Positions 19,741-29,518 of a DNA stretch of 64,000 nt are shown here, one piece after another. The position numbers and the translations under genes are program-made. Positions within the stretch are counted from its first letter, which is position 1. Every line of letters starts with the position of its first letter. The DNA lies in contig NZ_CP038493.1 in NCBI RefSeq assembly GCF_004752005.1, positions 3,186,302-3,250,301 of the forward strand, in the 5' to 3' direction. The notes beneath the pieces were generated by a model. The model searched no databases. It saw nothing but the letters and a program-made list of their open reading frames with translations, and was not told where the DNA came from. Source of the DNA: Thalassotalea sp. HSM 43. GTDB lineage: Bacteria > Pseudomonadota > Gammaproteobacteria > Enterobacterales > Alteromonadaceae.

Positions 19741-20181
19741 CTAGTTGTATTCGTCGACCGAAATAACTCTAGGTTCACCATTAATCAATTCGATAAGTCC
19801 TTCCATCCAAACGTATTTGTTTAGCTTTTTAGAACGGTAACGAATGATTATTTTGGCTTCTCTATTGCCTAAAAATTCAGAGGAAATGAAAGATACATCG
19901 GTACCGACTCGCGTCTTACTACGATGTCCTTTTTTAAGATAGTCAAGATACTCACCACGATCGTATTGCAATACGAAACCAAAACCGCTGGAACCTTGAT
20001 TAACCGTAACTTGAACGTCATTAGACATAACGCTTTGTAGTAGGGTTTCATCTTCAGTGCGGTGAAAATCTATAAACTGTTGTGCTATATGATTAATACT
20101 GTCTTCGGTTAACTCATCTAAGGCAAACGCCTGAGATGGATAACTGACCATTATCATAAGCAATAAAACAAATTTTCTCAT
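19741..20181 (-). CDS. Secreted protein of unknown function, possibly NTF2/SnoaL-like fold
   Basis: 146 residues from the ATG at 20181, which gives a clean signal peptide (RKFVLLLMIMVSYPSQAFA); a start at 20244 would put 21 polar residues in front of it. The mature part begins with a helix (EDSINHIAQQFIDFHRTED) and continues with alternating strands ending in IELINGEPRVISVDEYN. A helix followed by a curved sheet and a closing ingEPRV strand resembles NTF2-like domains, but that is a pattern guess. It faces pntA with a long intergenic region between. Confidence 0.6.
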   Translation of the reverse strand: MRKFVLLLMIMVSYPSQAFALDELTEDSINHIAQQFIDFHRTEDETLLQSVMSNDVQVTVNQGSSGFGFVLQYDRGEYLDYLKKGHRSKTRVGTDVSFISSEFLGNREAKIIIRYRSKKLNKYVWMEGLIELINGEPRVISVDEYN

Positions 20182-20634
20182 ACCTAGCTCATTAAACGCA
20201 TCCATTAGCACAAAGTGAATATCCATGTTCACTTCCCAAGTCACAGTATGGCGAGTGCTACTTAACTTCTCCGGTATCAGGGATGTATATTTTTGTTATC
20301 AATATATGCTTACATTAATAAAGATAACGTACTTTTTATTTAAAAAGCCAGTTTTATTTAAAATTTGCATAATTTATGCCCTTAAATTAACAAAAAATTA
20401 ACGCCTTTGATTCTTTTTTCAACAAAATAGTGTTACTAATAAATTCAAGCGGTTACAGATTTAAACCTTGGCATTATCGAGGATGCTGCAAAATGCTCTG
20501 TGCGCTTAAGCGTTTTTTTGTGCAGGAAAAACAACAATTATGTCCATTTAATTGTTTGCTTACATAGGGTTACGGCCTGACATGTGAGTAAACAAACCTG
20601 AACTTTCAGGGTAACAATAATAAAGGTTCATTCT
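20182..20634. other. Intergenic region upstream of pntA
   Basis: About 450 bases, AT-rich, no plausible gene. It contains a 13-bp palindrome GCATAATTTATGC (20367-20379), CGCTTAAGCG followed by seven T (20503-20519), and a CCTGAA/TTCAGG mini-hairpin (20597-20610) just before the pntA ribosome site. These suggest a regulated leader, but no known riboswitch class is recognised. Confidence 0.4.
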
Positions 20635-22173
20635 ATGCAAATTGGCATTCCAAAGGAGTCACTCAAGGGTGAAAACCGAGTCGCTGTTTCCCCCGCATCT
20701 ATTCAAGCACTGGCTAAGTTAGGGTTTGATGTTGTTGTCGAAAGCGGAGCCGGTGATAAAGCAAGTTTCAACGATACGGTATATGGCGAAGCTGGAGCGG
20801 GCATTGTTGATGCAAACGCAGCTTGGCAGGCGGATTTAGTATTGAAGGTGAATCCGCCTAACGATGCTGAAGTCGATATGCTCAAAGATGGCACCACTTT
20901 AGTTAGTTTTATAGCGCCAGCACAAAACGACGCATTACTCAGCAAATTAAAAGATAAACAGGTTGATACTCTGGCCATGGAAATGGTGCCGAGGATGACT
21001 CGCTCGCAATCCATGGATGCATTAAGCTCTATGGCAAATATTGCCGGCTACCGCGCGGTAGTCGAAGCAACCAACCATTTTGGTCGTTTTCTTACTGGCC
21101 AAATTACCGCCGCCGGTAAAATTCCACCGGCGAAAGTGATGATTATTGGCGCTGGTGTCGCAGGTCTTGCGGCGATAGGTACGGCAGGAAGTTTAGGAGC
21201 CATTGTTCGTGCTTTTGACACTCGACCTGAAGTAAAAGAGCAAATAGAAAGTATGGGTGCCGAATTCCTTGAACTCGATTACGAGGAAGAAGAGGACACC
21301 GGTGCAGGCGATGGCTATGCCAAAGAAATGAGCCAAGCCTTTATTGATGCTGAAATGGCATTGTTTCGTGAACAAGCGAAAGACGTTGATATTATCATCA
21401 CAACAGCAATGATCCCTGGTCGTCCTGCACCTAAGTTGATTCTTGAAGACATGGTGTATTTGATGAAACCTGGTTCTGTTATTGTTGATTTAGCCGCACC
21501 CGGTGGCGGTAACTGTGAATTGACCAAACCCGGTGAAATGATAGAAATAAACCAAGTGAAAATCATTGGTTATACCGACTTTGTGTCTCGCTTACCGAAT
21601 CAATCCAGTCAATTGTATGCCAATAACTTAGTCAATTTGATGAAGTTATTATGTAAGGACAAAGACGGCAATATCGACATCGATTTTGACGATCAGGTGT
21701 TACGCAATATGACCGTGGTAAAAGACGGCGAAGTTACCTTTCCACCACCGCCTATTCAAGTTTCAGCCGCGCCGCCTGTGGTAAAACCCGAACTGGTAAA
21801 AGAGGTTGTTGAGCAACCAAGTAAACCTGGTGTTGGCAAATACCTTGCTATGTTGCTAGGTGCCGTTGGTTTTACCTGGGTCGCAAACGTCGCTCCGGCG
21901 GAGTTTTTATCGCACTTTACGGTGTTTGTTCTCGCTTGTGTGGTCGGCTATCACTTGGTTTGGAACGTTACCCACGCACTCCATACGCCATTAATGAGTG
22001 TCACCAATGCCATTTCCGGCATTATTATTGTCGGCGCATTATTGCAAGTCAGCAGTGACAATCTACTGGTGCAAATACTGGCTGGGGTGGCGGTGTTAAT
22101 TGCCACCATCAATATAGCCGGTGGATTTTTTGTCACCAAGCGTATGTTGAAAATGTTTCGTAAAGAGGGGTAA
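20635..22173 (+). CDS. pntA: NAD(P) transhydrogenase subunit alpha
   Basis: 512 residues, the size of E. coli PntA. The N-terminal alanine-dehydrogenase-like domain ([20 protein letters not shown]) binds NAD(H), with the dinucleotide fold at [17 protein letters not shown] (about 165-182). The C-terminal part has about four membrane helices. With PntB it forms the proton-translocating transhydrogenase that uses the proton gradient to make NADPH from NADH. The ribosome site AAAGG is upstream. It overlaps or abuts pntB. Confidence 0.97.
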   Translation: MQIGIPKESLKGENRVAVSPASIQALAKLGFDVVVESGAGDKASFNDTVYGEAGAGIVDANAAWQADLVLKVNPPNDAEVDMLKDGTTLVSFIAPAQNDALLSKLKDKQVDTLAMEMVPRMTRSQSMDALSSMANIAGYRAVVEATNHFGRFLTGQITAAGKIPPAKVMIIGAGVAGLAAIGTAGSLGAIVRAFDTRPEVKEQIESMGAEFLELDYEEEEDTGAGDGYAKEMSQAFIDAEMALFREQAKDVDIIITTAMIPGRPAPKLILEDMVYLMKPGSVIVDLAAPGGGNCELTKPGEMIEINQVKIIGYTDFVSRLPNQSSQLYANNLVNLMKLLCKDKDGNIDIDFDDQVLRNMTVVKDGEVTFPPPPIQVSAAPPVVKPELVKEVVEQPSKPGVGKYLAMLLGAVGFTWVANVAPAEFLSHFTVFVLACVVGYHLVWNVTHALHTPLMSVTNAISGIIIVGALLQVSSDNLLVQILAGVAVLIATINIAGGFFVTKRMLKMFRKEG

Positions 22174-22178
22174 TGACG

Positions 22179-23555
22179 ATGTCTGAAGGAATTATCAGTG
22201 CAGCGTATATCATTGCCGCTGTATTATTTATTTTATCGCTTGCTGGTTTAAGCAAGCAGGAAACTGCCGAAGCAGGTAACTGGTACGGTATTATCGGTAT
22301 GACCATCGCTCTGGTTGCGACCATTGCTGCACCGCAGGTCAGTGGTGTGGCCATTATCATTGTTTGTATGGTGATAGGTGGCGCTATCGGTTTGCACTTT
22401 GCCAAAAAGGTTGAGATGACCGAAATGCCGGAATTGGTCGCCATTTTGCACAGCTTTGTTGGCCTAGCTGCGGTATTTGTTGGCTTTAATAGCTTTTTAG
22501 AGCATGACCCGTTGATGATAGGCGCAAGTTTAACCATTCATAATGTTGAAGTGTTTTTAGGCGTGTTTATTGGTGCGGTAACCTTTACCGGCTCTGTCGT
22601 CGCGTTTGCGAAATTGCGTGGTCTTGTAAACAGCGCGGCGTTAATGCTTCCACATCGCCATAAGTTAAACCTTGCCATGGTGTTATTTTCTATATACCTG
22701 ATGGTTGAGTTTGTTGGCGGCGGCGGTATCGCTTTCCCACTTATCGTCATGACGTTAATCGCCTTTGTGTTTGGTTATCATTTGGTCGCATCTATTGGCG
22801 GTGCGGACATGCCGGTTGTCGTCTCCATGCTTAATTCGTACTCGGGTTGGGCCGCCGCATCGGCGGGCTTTATGCTAGGTAATGACTTATTGATTATTAC
22901 CGGCGCATTGGTGGGCAGCTCAGGTGCTATTCTGTCTTACATCATGTGTAAAGCCATGAATCGCTCATTTATTAGCGTGATTGCTGGCGGTTTCGGAACC
23001 GATGTTCAAACCAGCAGCGATGTCGATTACGGTGAGCACAGAGAGATCAGTGCTGAAGCAACCGCTGAATTATTATCGCAGGCCAAATCTGTGATCATCA
23101 CGCCGGGTTATGGCATGGCTGTGGCACAAGCGCAGTATCCTGTATATGAAATTACCCAAGCTCTGCAGCAAAAGGGCATTAAAGTTCGCTTTGCGATTCA
23201 TCCGGTGGCTGGTCGTTTACCGGGGCATATGAACGTACTGTTGGCTGAGGCTAAAGTACCTTACGACATTGTCTTGGGTATGGAAGAAATTAACGATGAT
23301 TTCGCCGACACTGACGTGGTATTGGTTATTGGTGCTAACGATACGGTAAACCCCGCGGCGGCTGAAGACCCAACCAGTCCGATAGCCGGGATGCCAGTAT
23401 GTGAAGTGTGGCACGCAAAGCAAGTTATTGTCTTTAAGCGTTCGATGAATACCGGCTATGCTGGTGTACAAAACCCACTGTTCTTTAAAGAAAATACCGA
23501 CATGTTATTTGGCGATGCTAAAGACAGTGTCGAGAAAATTTCTAAAGCACTGTAG
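22179..23555 (+). CDS. pntB: NAD(P) transhydrogenase subunit beta
   Basis: 458 residues from ATG 22179. The N-terminal half is membrane-embedded with about nine helices; the C-terminal NADP(H)-binding domain (from about 280) holds [16 protein letters not shown] and the [18 protein letters not shown] loop. An ATG at 22173 overlaps the pntA stop (TAATG) but lies only two bases after the ribosome site AGAGGGG; 22179 has normal spacing and is preferred. The product completes the transhydrogenase. Confidence 0.97.
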   Translation: MSEGIISAAYIIAAVLFILSLAGLSKQETAEAGNWYGIIGMTIALVATIAAPQVSGVAIIIVCMVIGGAIGLHFAKKVEMTEMPELVAILHSFVGLAAVFVGFNSFLEHDPLMIGASLTIHNVEVFLGVFIGAVTFTGSVVAFAKLRGLVNSAALMLPHRHKLNLAMVLFSIYLMVEFVGGGGIAFPLIVMTLIAFVFGYHLVASIGGADMPVVVSMLNSYSGWAAASAGFMLGNDLLIITGALVGSSGAILSYIMCKAMNRSFISVIAGGFGTDVQTSSDVDYGEHREISAEATAELLSQAKSVIITPGYGMAVAQAQYPVYEITQALQQKGIKVRFAIHPVAGRLPGHMNVLLAEAKVPYDIVLGMEEINDDFADTDVVLVIGANDTVNPAAAEDPTSPIAGMPVCEVWHAKQVIVFKRSMNTGYAGVQNPLFFKENTDMLFGDAKDSVEKISKAL

Positions 23556-23600
23556 CAGTAGGTGTCGCTACCCACTGCAATAGGTGCGAGTATTTAATAA

Positions 23601-23641
23601 AACAATCCCCAACAGATTCATTCTGTTGGGGATTGTTTTTA
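23601..23641 (+). terminator. Strong terminator of pntAB
   Basis: A perfect 15-bp stem, AACAATCCCCAACAG against CTGTTGGGGATTGTT, with loop ATTCATT and a following T-run. Confidence 0.95.
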
Positions 23642-23660
23642 TCTCTTGCCAGTTTATAAT
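23633..23660 (+). promoter_or_regulatory. Candidate murI promoter overlapping the pnt terminator
   Basis: A perfect -10 hexamer TATAAT (23655-23660), 16 bases after TTGTTT (23633-23638), which is part of the 3' arm and T-run of the pntAB terminator. Transcripts would begin near 23667, about 25 bases before the likely start codon. Confidence 0.55.
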
Positions 23661-23691
23661 CCTTGTACTTATCGCTAATTCATGTCGCATA

Positions 23692-24528
23692 TTGTTGTCT
23701 ACATTACCTGCTACACAATCACCGCAATCGCAAACTGATCTTAATGGCAGCATTGGCATTTTTGACTCAGGTGTTGGCGGTTTATCCATTTATCAAGGTG
23801 TCAAAGACTTACTTATCAATGAGCGAGTGGTGTATGTCGGTGATATGGCGCATTCTCCTTATGGGGAAAAGTCCGCTGAGTTTATTCTTCAGCGCTGCCA
23901 TAAGATTTGCCAGTATTTACAACAACAAGGGGTAAAAGCCATTGTTGTCGCCTGTAATACCGCAACCGTGTCAGTGATAGACAGTTTGCGAGCACAATTT
24001 AGTCTGCCTATTATCGGGGTGGAGCCAGCGGTAAAGCCTGCGGCTATGCACAGTAAAACCGGTCACGTTGGCGTGTTTGCTACGCGGGCGACATTAGCCA
24101 GTCGTAGTTTCAATCAATTGATGGCAGACCTTAGCCAATTCGCTTGTTTTCATACCGTAGCTTGTCGCGGTTTGGTTGAAGCGATCGAAACCATGCCACA
24201 TGACGACAATCACATTCAGCGACTGTTAAACGATTTTAGCGCACAGGTATTATCACATAACATTGATGCTCTGGTGTTAGGGTGTACTCACTATCCATTT
24301 ATCAAACATCAACTGCGCCACATATTACCAGAGCACATCGATATTTATGATACCGCACAGGCAGTAGCACGACAGTTACAACGTCGATTGCAACAAGTCG
24401 ACGGCTTAGCGCCACAAACACATTCGCTTGAAGATGTGTTCTTAACCAGCGGCGATGCGGCCTTTGGCGAACAGATATTCTCAACGCTATTAAATAAATC
24501 AACTAAAGTTAAACAATTAATTATCTAA
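23692..24528 (+). CDS. murI: Glutamate racemase
   Basis: About 278 residues. The catalytic signature is complete: GIFDSGVGGLS, then VVACNTATV with the first catalytic Cys, and VLGCTHYPF with the second. It interconverts L- and D-glutamate for peptidoglycan. No ATG is available in frame: extending upstream would run through the pntAB terminator hairpin. The best start is TTG at 23692 (or 23695), giving a short N-terminal tail like that of E. coli MurI. No clear ribosome site precedes it, so expression may be weak or leader-independent. The last codons lie in a 16-bp tandem repeat. Confidence 0.9.
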   Translation: MLSTLPATQSPQSQTDLNGSIGIFDSGVGGLSIYQGVKDLLINERVVYVGDMAHSPYGEKSAEFILQRCHKICQYLQQQGVKAIVVACNTATVSVIDSLRAQFSLPIIGVEPAVKPAAMHSKTGHVGVFATRATLASRSFNQLMADLSQFACFHTVACRGLVEAIETMPHDDNHIQRLLNDFSAQVLSHNIDALVLGCTHYPFIKHQLRHILPEHIDIYDTAQAVARQLQRRLQQVDGLAPQTHSLEDVFLTSGDAAFGEQIFSTLLNKSTKVKQLII

Positions 24529-24561
24529 CCAATTAATGATCTAACCTATTAATGATCTAAC
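24514..24561. repeat. Three tandem 16-bp repeats at the murI stop
   Basis: Units 24514-24529, 24530-24545 and 24546-24561 read close variants of CAATTAATGATCTAAC; units 1 and 2 differ at one base and units 2 and 3 at two. The first contains the murI stop codon; the last ends 20 bases before slyD. Confidence 0.85.
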
Positions 24562-24581
24562 TTGGGGTAGGGACAGAGGCT

Positions 24582-25064
24582 ATGAAAATAGACAAAAATA
24601 CCGTCGTACAATTTCACTATGTGCTTAAGAATGAACAAGGTGAGGTCATTGAAGACTCAAATAAAAGTGAGGCGATTGCCATTTTGATGGGCCACCGCAA
24701 TATGATCAAAGGTGTTGAAAACGCCTTGTTAGGTAAGCAAGCTGGCGAAAGCTTTAGTGTCACCGTAGCGCCGGAAGATGCCTATGGTGAGTATATTGAC
24801 GGCGCTGAGCAACGAGTACCAGCCAAACATTTACAAGGTGCCAAGAAGTGGAAACCTGGTATGGTGGCGGTGGTCGAAACAGACCAGGGTCAACGTCAAG
24901 TCACGGTGTTAAAAGTAGGCCGTTTTATGATTACCGTCGACACAAACCACCCGTATGCTGGTCAATCGTTGAGTTTTGATATTGACGTGCTAGATGTTAG
25001 AGCAGCAGATGAGAGTGAAATATCTCACGGCCACGCTCATGGCATAGGCGGACATCAGCACTAG
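24582..25064 (+). CDS. slyD: FKBP-type peptidyl-prolyl isomerase, SlyD-like
   Basis: 160 residues. The FKBP domain is split by an insert-in-flap chaperone domain (about 70-125), as in SlyD: VVQFHYVLKNEQGEVIEDS at the start and PEDAYGEY before the insert. The C-terminus is His-rich (SHGHAHGIGGHQH) but much shorter than the metal-binding tail of E. coli SlyD, so nickel storage is probably reduced. It catalyses prolyl isomerisation and has chaperone activity in the cytosol. It follows murI by about 50 bases, across the tandem repeat. Confidence 0.93.
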   Translation: MKIDKNTVVQFHYVLKNEQGEVIEDSNKSEAIAILMGHRNMIKGVENALLGKQAGESFSVTVAPEDAYGEYIDGAEQRVPAKHLQGAKKWKPGMVAVVETDQGQRQVTVLKVGRFMITVDTNHPYAGQSLSFDIDVLDVRAADESEISHGHAHGIGGHQH

Positions 25065-25116
25065 CATACAAACAAAGGGTTGGTAATGCGGCTTGAAGGA
25101 CTGAGCTATAGCCTAT

Positions 25117-25791
25117 TTAAAAGCTGTATTGCAGGCCAATTTCGGCACTGACCGGGGTAAAGTCGATAGTGTCGAGACGCACTGAAGCAGAATTTTGCTC
25201 TAAATCGGTGAGCTCTAAATTGGTATATTTTAGCTCGGCCAACAACGATAAGTTTTCGCTCATGCGAAAATCCATACCCGCCATTATCGAAAAGGCAATG
25301 TCAGAGTCATTTTCTAAGGTAATCGAGTCATTGTCGTTTTCGATGTCCAGTTCTGTATCGGTTGTCGTACCTATACCAATGCCAAGATATGGACGCATAT
25401 TGCCTTTAAATTGCACATGCCAATAGGCATTCAGCGAAATCACAGAAACACTAAAGTTAGCATCTAGTTTAGGGTCGTCTAGGGTGTCGAATTCATCAAA
25501 GGTGACATCAGCATCACTGTCGAAGTAGCTGTAACTGAGTTCTAAAGAGACATTATCAGAGACAAAATAACCGATACCTAAACCGGCAACATAGCCTGTG
25601 TCGGGCTCAATTGGAATTTTATCTTCTAAGTCGATTGATGCCTCGCCCTCGGCATCGGTGTCATCAATGTAGGTAATGCCTATTTTCGGTTTTAAGTACC
25701 AGTCGCCTTGTGATGAAAGCGCTTGAAAGCTTAAAAAGATCAGCATTATAAATACGAAAACTTTGAGAAATACGGCACTGGCTGTTTTCAT
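25117..25791 (-). CDS. Outer-membrane beta-barrel protein (OmpW/OmpA-barrel type)
   Basis: 224 residues with a signal peptide (VFIMLIFLSFQALSSQ) and a small eight-strand barrel pattern: GDWYLKPKIGITYIDD at the start, repeated alternating strands (NVSLELSYSYFDSD, MRPYLGIGIGTTTD) and a closing VSAEIGLQYSF with terminal Phe. Loops are strongly acidic (DTDAEGEAS, DIENDNDS). OmpW-like barrels pass small hydrophobic compounds, but this assignment is at fold level only. It is convergent with slyD and divergent from the amidohydrolase gene; AAGGATG serves as ribosome site. Confidence 0.8.
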   Translation of the reverse strand: MKTASAVFLKVFVFIMLIFLSFQALSSQGDWYLKPKIGITYIDDTDAEGEASIDLEDKIPIEPDTGYVAGLGIGYFVSDNVSLELSYSYFDSDADVTFDEFDTLDDPKLDANFSVSVISLNAYWHVQFKGNMRPYLGIGIGTTTDTELDIENDNDSITLENDSDIAFSIMAGMDFRMSENLSLLAELKYTNLELTDLEQNSASVRLDTIDFTPVSAEIGLQYSF

Positions 25792-25905
25792 TGTTATGCA
25801 TCCTTGAACTTAGACGACTGAGTTTGTTAGGCTGTTATGTTAATAATAGTTCAATAAGATGGAATAGAGTAATTATTCCCCCTGCAACTTTGGAGAAATC
25901 CTGCA

Positions 25906-27201
25906 ATGCCAATTAACAATAAAAAACTGCTGGCGCTATTCGCTTTAATGCCATTATCAACAATGGCCGCCGATTATAAGATACTGCATGCTGGTAAGGT
26001 ATTACCTGTGCCAGGGAAAACGGTGTTAAGTCAGCAATCGATTGTCATAAAGGACAATCAAATTGACGCTATACTGCCTGGATACATCACCAAGTCAGAA
26101 GTCGATAAAGATGCCGAAGTTATTGACTTAAAAGATAAATTTATTATGCCTGGGCTTATGGATATGCACGTGCACATTCAATTTGAATTAGGCCCAAATA
26201 ACGATAGCGAAACCTTGAAATTGTCTGCCGAAGATGTTGCTATGCGCAGTGTTTATTTTGCTGAGAAAACCTTGCAATCAGGGTTCACAACGGTACGCGA
26301 TCTTGGTGCTAACCCACAACCGCTATATGCGTTACGTGATGGCATAAACAAAGGTTGGGTAGAAGGCCCACGTATTGTCGCCTCAGGTGGTGTATCGGTG
26401 ACGGGGGGGCATGGTGATGTCGATGGCATGCGTCATGATTTGTTAGAAAAATACACCAGCAAGACCATCTGTGACGGTCCGTACGATTGCCGAGGGGCAA
26501 CGCGCAATGCCATTAAGTATGGTGCTGACGTTATCAAGATTACCTCAACGGGTGGTGTCTTGTCCGATACCAATACCGGAACCGGACAACAAATGGCTGA
26601 CGATGAAATCAAAGAAATTGTTGATGCCGCTCACGCGCTCGGTCGCAAAGTTGCTAGTCATGCCCATGCCGCAGCTGGTATCAATGCTGCGTTGCGTGCA
26701 GGTGTTGATTCAATTGAACATGGTAGCTATGCCGACGAAGACTCTATTCAGCTATTCAAATACTCAGGGGCGTATTTAGTACCTACTTTATTGGCGGGCG
26801 ACACCGTATTAAAAATGGCAGAGACCAGTGACTTTATGTCTGATGCCATTAGAGCCAAAGCCCGTAGGGTCGGCGCCGATATGATTGCCAACTTTTCTCG
26901 TGCTTATGAGAATGGTGTAAACATTGCTTTTGGTACCGATTCTGGCGTGTCCTCGCATGGCAATAATGCCTATGAAGCGGTGCTTATGTATAACGCCGGT
27001 ATGGCGCCTATGGATATTTTGAAATCGGCGACAATAAATGCCGCTGACTTAATCGATAAAAGCAGCCAGCTGGGCACGTTAGAGCAAGGTAAATTTGCCG
27101 ATATCATTGCCATGGATGATAACCCACTAAAAGATATCAGTGCTTTGCAACGTGTTAGCTTTGTGATGAAAGATGGCAAAGTGTTCAAACACAACCTTTA
27201 A
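25906..27201 (+). CDS. Secreted amidohydrolase family protein
   Basis: 431 residues with a signal peptide (LLALFALMPLSTMAA). Amidohydrolase superfamily metal motifs are present: DMHVHIQFE (HxH), a likely carboxylated lysine in YGADVIKITSTGG, HAHAAAGINAAL, SIEHGSY and the final FGTDSG Asp. The CDGPYDCRGATR segment with two Cys is typical of the imidazolonepropionase/Xaa-Pro-dipeptidase-like exported subgroup. It probably hydrolyses a peptide or cyclic amide in the periplasm. The ribosome site is GGAG. Its last 29 bases overlap the next gene. Confidence 0.87.
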   Translation: MPINNKKLLALFALMPLSTMAADYKILHAGKVLPVPGKTVLSQQSIVIKDNQIDAILPGYITKSEVDKDAEVIDLKDKFIMPGLMDMHVHIQFELGPNNDSETLKLSAEDVAMRSVYFAEKTLQSGFTTVRDLGANPQPLYALRDGINKGWVEGPRIVASGGVSVTGGHGDVDGMRHDLLEKYTSKTICDGPYDCRGATRNAIKYGADVIKITSTGGVLSDTNTGTGQQMADDEIKEIVDAAHALGRKVASHAHAAAGINAALRAGVDSIEHGSYADEDSIQLFKYSGAYLVPTLLAGDTVLKMAETSDFMSDAIRAKARRVGADMIANFSRAYENGVNIAFGTDSGVSSHGNNAYEAVLMYNAGMAPMDILKSATINAADLIDKSSQLGTLEQGKFADIIAMDDNPLKDISALQRVSFVMKDGKVFKHNL

Positions 27202-28336
27202 ACTCGAGTTTGTTGACAGCCTAACAAAGGTTGATAAACAACAGTGGCAGGCTTTGTTTGCGGACAATCCGTTCTGCCACTGCGAGTTTTTATTGTCCCT
27301 TGAGCAACATTGTTTAGGTCAAGGTAGCGGATGGTATCCACAACATATCTTAGTCTTTGATGGTAGCGACATTGTCGCTGCCATGCCTGGTTACATCAAA
27401 ACGCACTCCTATGGCGAATACATGTTTGATTGGAACTGGGCTGACGCCTATCAACAAACTGGTCAAGACTATTACCCTAAGTACATCAGTGCTATTCCAT
27501 TTACGCCGGTAAGCAGCCGTCGCATCGCCATTGCGGCAAGTCATCAGCAGCACAGCGAGCAAATCATTTCGGCGGTTATTAAGGGCTGCCAATATCTGCA
27601 AGACAAATTGCAACTATCCAATAGCCAGTGGTTGTATATTGATAAGCCAACCTCCGACATATTGGCAACGACTTGCCCGCAACGTATTGATTTGCATTAC
27701 CTTTGGCATAATCGAAATTATCAGGACTTTGACGGCTTCCTAGCGCAGCTCACTTCACGTAAACGCAAAAACATCAAAAAAGAACGGGCTAAAATCGCTC
27801 AGCAACATTTCACCTTTCAATGGTTAGATGGGGCGCAAATCAATGATGACCTTTGGCAGCAGTTTTATCGTTTTTACGTCAATACCTACCGTTATCGCTC
27901 AGGTCACGATGGCTATTTAAATCTACCTTTCTTTCAAAGCTTATCGACCGTGTTACGTCAACATGTGCGCTTGTTGATGGTCGCAGATCAAACCGGTGAG
28001 TTCGTCGCAGGGGCCTTATTTGTTGTCAGTGATGATACCTTGTATGGCCGCTATTGGGGCTGTGAGGCAGGGGATGATTTTCTGCACTTTGAAGTCTGTT
28101 ATTACCAAGGCATTGAATACGCCATTAAGCACCAGCTAGCGTTTTTCGATGCCGGTGTTCAAGGCGAACATAAATTAATCCGCGGTTTTGAACCGAAATT
28201 AAGTTATGGCAATTATTTATTTACACAGCAGCCGTTTGCTGCGGCAATAACAGAGCACCTAAGCCAACAAAATCGTCATATACAAATGGCACTCGAGCGC
28301 GCTAAACAATATTTACCGTATCGCAAGGACGGTTAA
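27173..28336 (+). CDS. FemAB-like GNAT acyltransferase (PF04339 type)
   Basis: 387 residues. CHCEFLLSLEQHCLGQGSGW and PGYIKTHSYGEYMFDWNWADAY are hallmark segments of the FemAB-like/GNAT family once called DUF482; KRKNIKKERA lies near residue 200 and FDAGVQGEHKLIRGFEP near 330. Members are thought to transfer aminoacyl or acyl groups, but the substrate is unknown. The start overlaps the amidohydrolase gene by 29 bases in another frame and has no clear ribosome site, pointing to translational coupling. The stop is 8 bases from that of the convergent EamA gene. Confidence 0.85.
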   Translation: MAKCSNTTFKLEFVDSLTKVDKQQWQALFADNPFCHCEFLLSLEQHCLGQGSGWYPQHILVFDGSDIVAAMPGYIKTHSYGEYMFDWNWADAYQQTGQDYYPKYISAIPFTPVSSRRIAIAASHQQHSEQIISAVIKGCQYLQDKLQLSNSQWLYIDKPTSDILATTCPQRIDLHYLWHNRNYQDFDGFLAQLTSRKRKNIKKERAKIAQQHFTFQWLDGAQINDDLWQQFYRFYVNTYRYRSGHDGYLNLPFFQSLSTVLRQHVRLLMVADQTGEFVAGALFVVSDDTLYGRYWGCEAGDDFLHFEVCYYQGIEYAIKHQLAFFDAGVQGEHKLIRGFEPKLSYGNYLFTQQPFAAAITEHLSQQNRHIQMALERAKQYLPYRKDG

Positions 28337-28340
28337 CGCT

Positions 28341-28356
28341 GTGCTTAATCAAGCAC
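28341..28356. terminator. Small hairpin in the convergent junction
   Basis: GTGCTT, loop AATC, AAGCAC sits at the stop of the minus-strand EamA gene and 5 bases after the FemAB-like gene. The stem is 6 bp with no clean T-run, so a weak shared terminator at best. Confidence 0.3.
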
Positions 28357-29229
28357 CTTCTTCGACTTTCGCTTAAGCACGCCTGTGGTCATGCCGACAC
28401 CGGCAAGAATCAACACCGCGCCGATAAGCATTGACATGGTCAATTGCTCATCTAGGAAAATCATTCCCCAGAAAACACCAAATACCGGAATAAGGTAGGC
28501 CACCGAGATGCTTTTATCTGGGCCAACTTCTTTGATCAAATAAAAATAGATGATATAGGCAAGGGCGGTGCAAATCGCGCCAAGTACTATGGTGGCGACT
28601 ATCGCTTGTTCACTTATCGCCTGCTCGGGCATGAAAAAGGGCAAAATCGGTAAATACACCAATGCCGCAAAAAACTGGCTGCCAACGGCGACCGACATAG
28701 AGTTTACCTTACTAAGGTATTTTCCGGTATAACAGGCAGCAAAACCGTAATTAAGGCCGGCAATTAATCCGGCAAAAATAGCGATGGCGGTGGCATCAAT
28801 GGCAAAATCACCTTTGCCGGCGAATAAGGTCAAAATACCAATAAAGCCCAACATCAGACCGGTCGTCTTGTTGATGGTCAGTCGTTGTTTTAACCAAACA
28901 AAGCCGACCAAAGCGGCAAAGATAGGCGCGGTGGCATTTAAAATAGAGGTTAAGCCAGCGGATAAAGTTAACGTGGCGTAAGCCAATAACACAAACGGTA
29001 TGGCAGTATTGGTCATACCGACAATGAATATACCTTGCCAATGCCGACGTAAATCGGCAAAACCGCGTCGAAACAATAAAAATGGTAATAACGTGGCAAA
29101 ACCGATCAGTGCTCGAAAACCAATCAATGCAATCGGGCCCATTTCAGGCGTTGCAACCCTCATAAACATAAAGGAAGCGCCCCATATGGCGGCCAGTAGT
29201 ATCAACAGCAATGTTTGATTGAGAGTCAT
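28345..29229 (-). CDS. EamA/DMT family transporter
   Basis: 294 residues with ten hydrophobic helices in two homologous halves, the EamA repeat. The start ILLAAIWGASFMFMRVATPEMGP and the second-half AYLIPVFGVFWGMIFLDEQLT are typical of RhaT/YdcZ-like drug-metabolite exporters. Substrate cannot be deduced; family members export amino acids, nucleosides or drugs. It stands alone on the minus strand, convergent with the FemAB-like gene. Confidence 0.93.
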   Translation of the reverse strand: MTLNQTLLLILLAAIWGASFMFMRVATPEMGPIALIGFRALIGFATLLPFLLFRRGFADLRRHWQGIFIVGMTNTAIPFVLLAYATLTLSAGLTSILNATAPIFAALVGFVWLKQRLTINKTTGLMLGFIGILTLFAGKGDFAIDATAIAIFAGLIAGLNYGFAACYTGKYLSKVNSMSVAVGSQFFAALVYLPILPFFMPEQAISEQAIVATIVLGAICTALAYIIYFYLIKEVGPDKSISVAYLIPVFGVFWGMIFLDEQLTMSMLIGAVLILAGVGMTTGVLKRKSKKVLD

Positions 29230-29518
29230 GAAAACGTCATTATGGTGATGTTATGGTGTCATCATTGGCAAGCACTGGTCACTATAAAGTGATACCTGCA
29301 TTGACCAAGGATAAAACGTTAGGGTGGGGATATTATAGAGTCTAGGTTAGGTTTGTAAGCAACAATTTTGATTTATTAGGCCTGTACACAACATTATTTA
29401 CATTTTGCCTATTGAAAAAACACCTCAAGCACCTATATCATCGCCGAGCATTATGCATTTTCACAATCAATTAAATTCACACTCAATTAAATTCAATTAC
29501 GATAAACAAAGTTAACTC

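Noticed and set aside
20503-20519. CGCTTAAGCG with seven T as a terminator
   Set aside because: The stem is at best 3-4 bp with a 4-base loop; noted only as a possible leader element.
23584-23691. Longer N-terminus for murI
   Set aside because: It would translate the pntAB terminator and begin upstream of the likely murI promoter.
24514-24561. CRISPR-like repeat
   Set aside because: Three adjoining short units without spacers and no cas genes.
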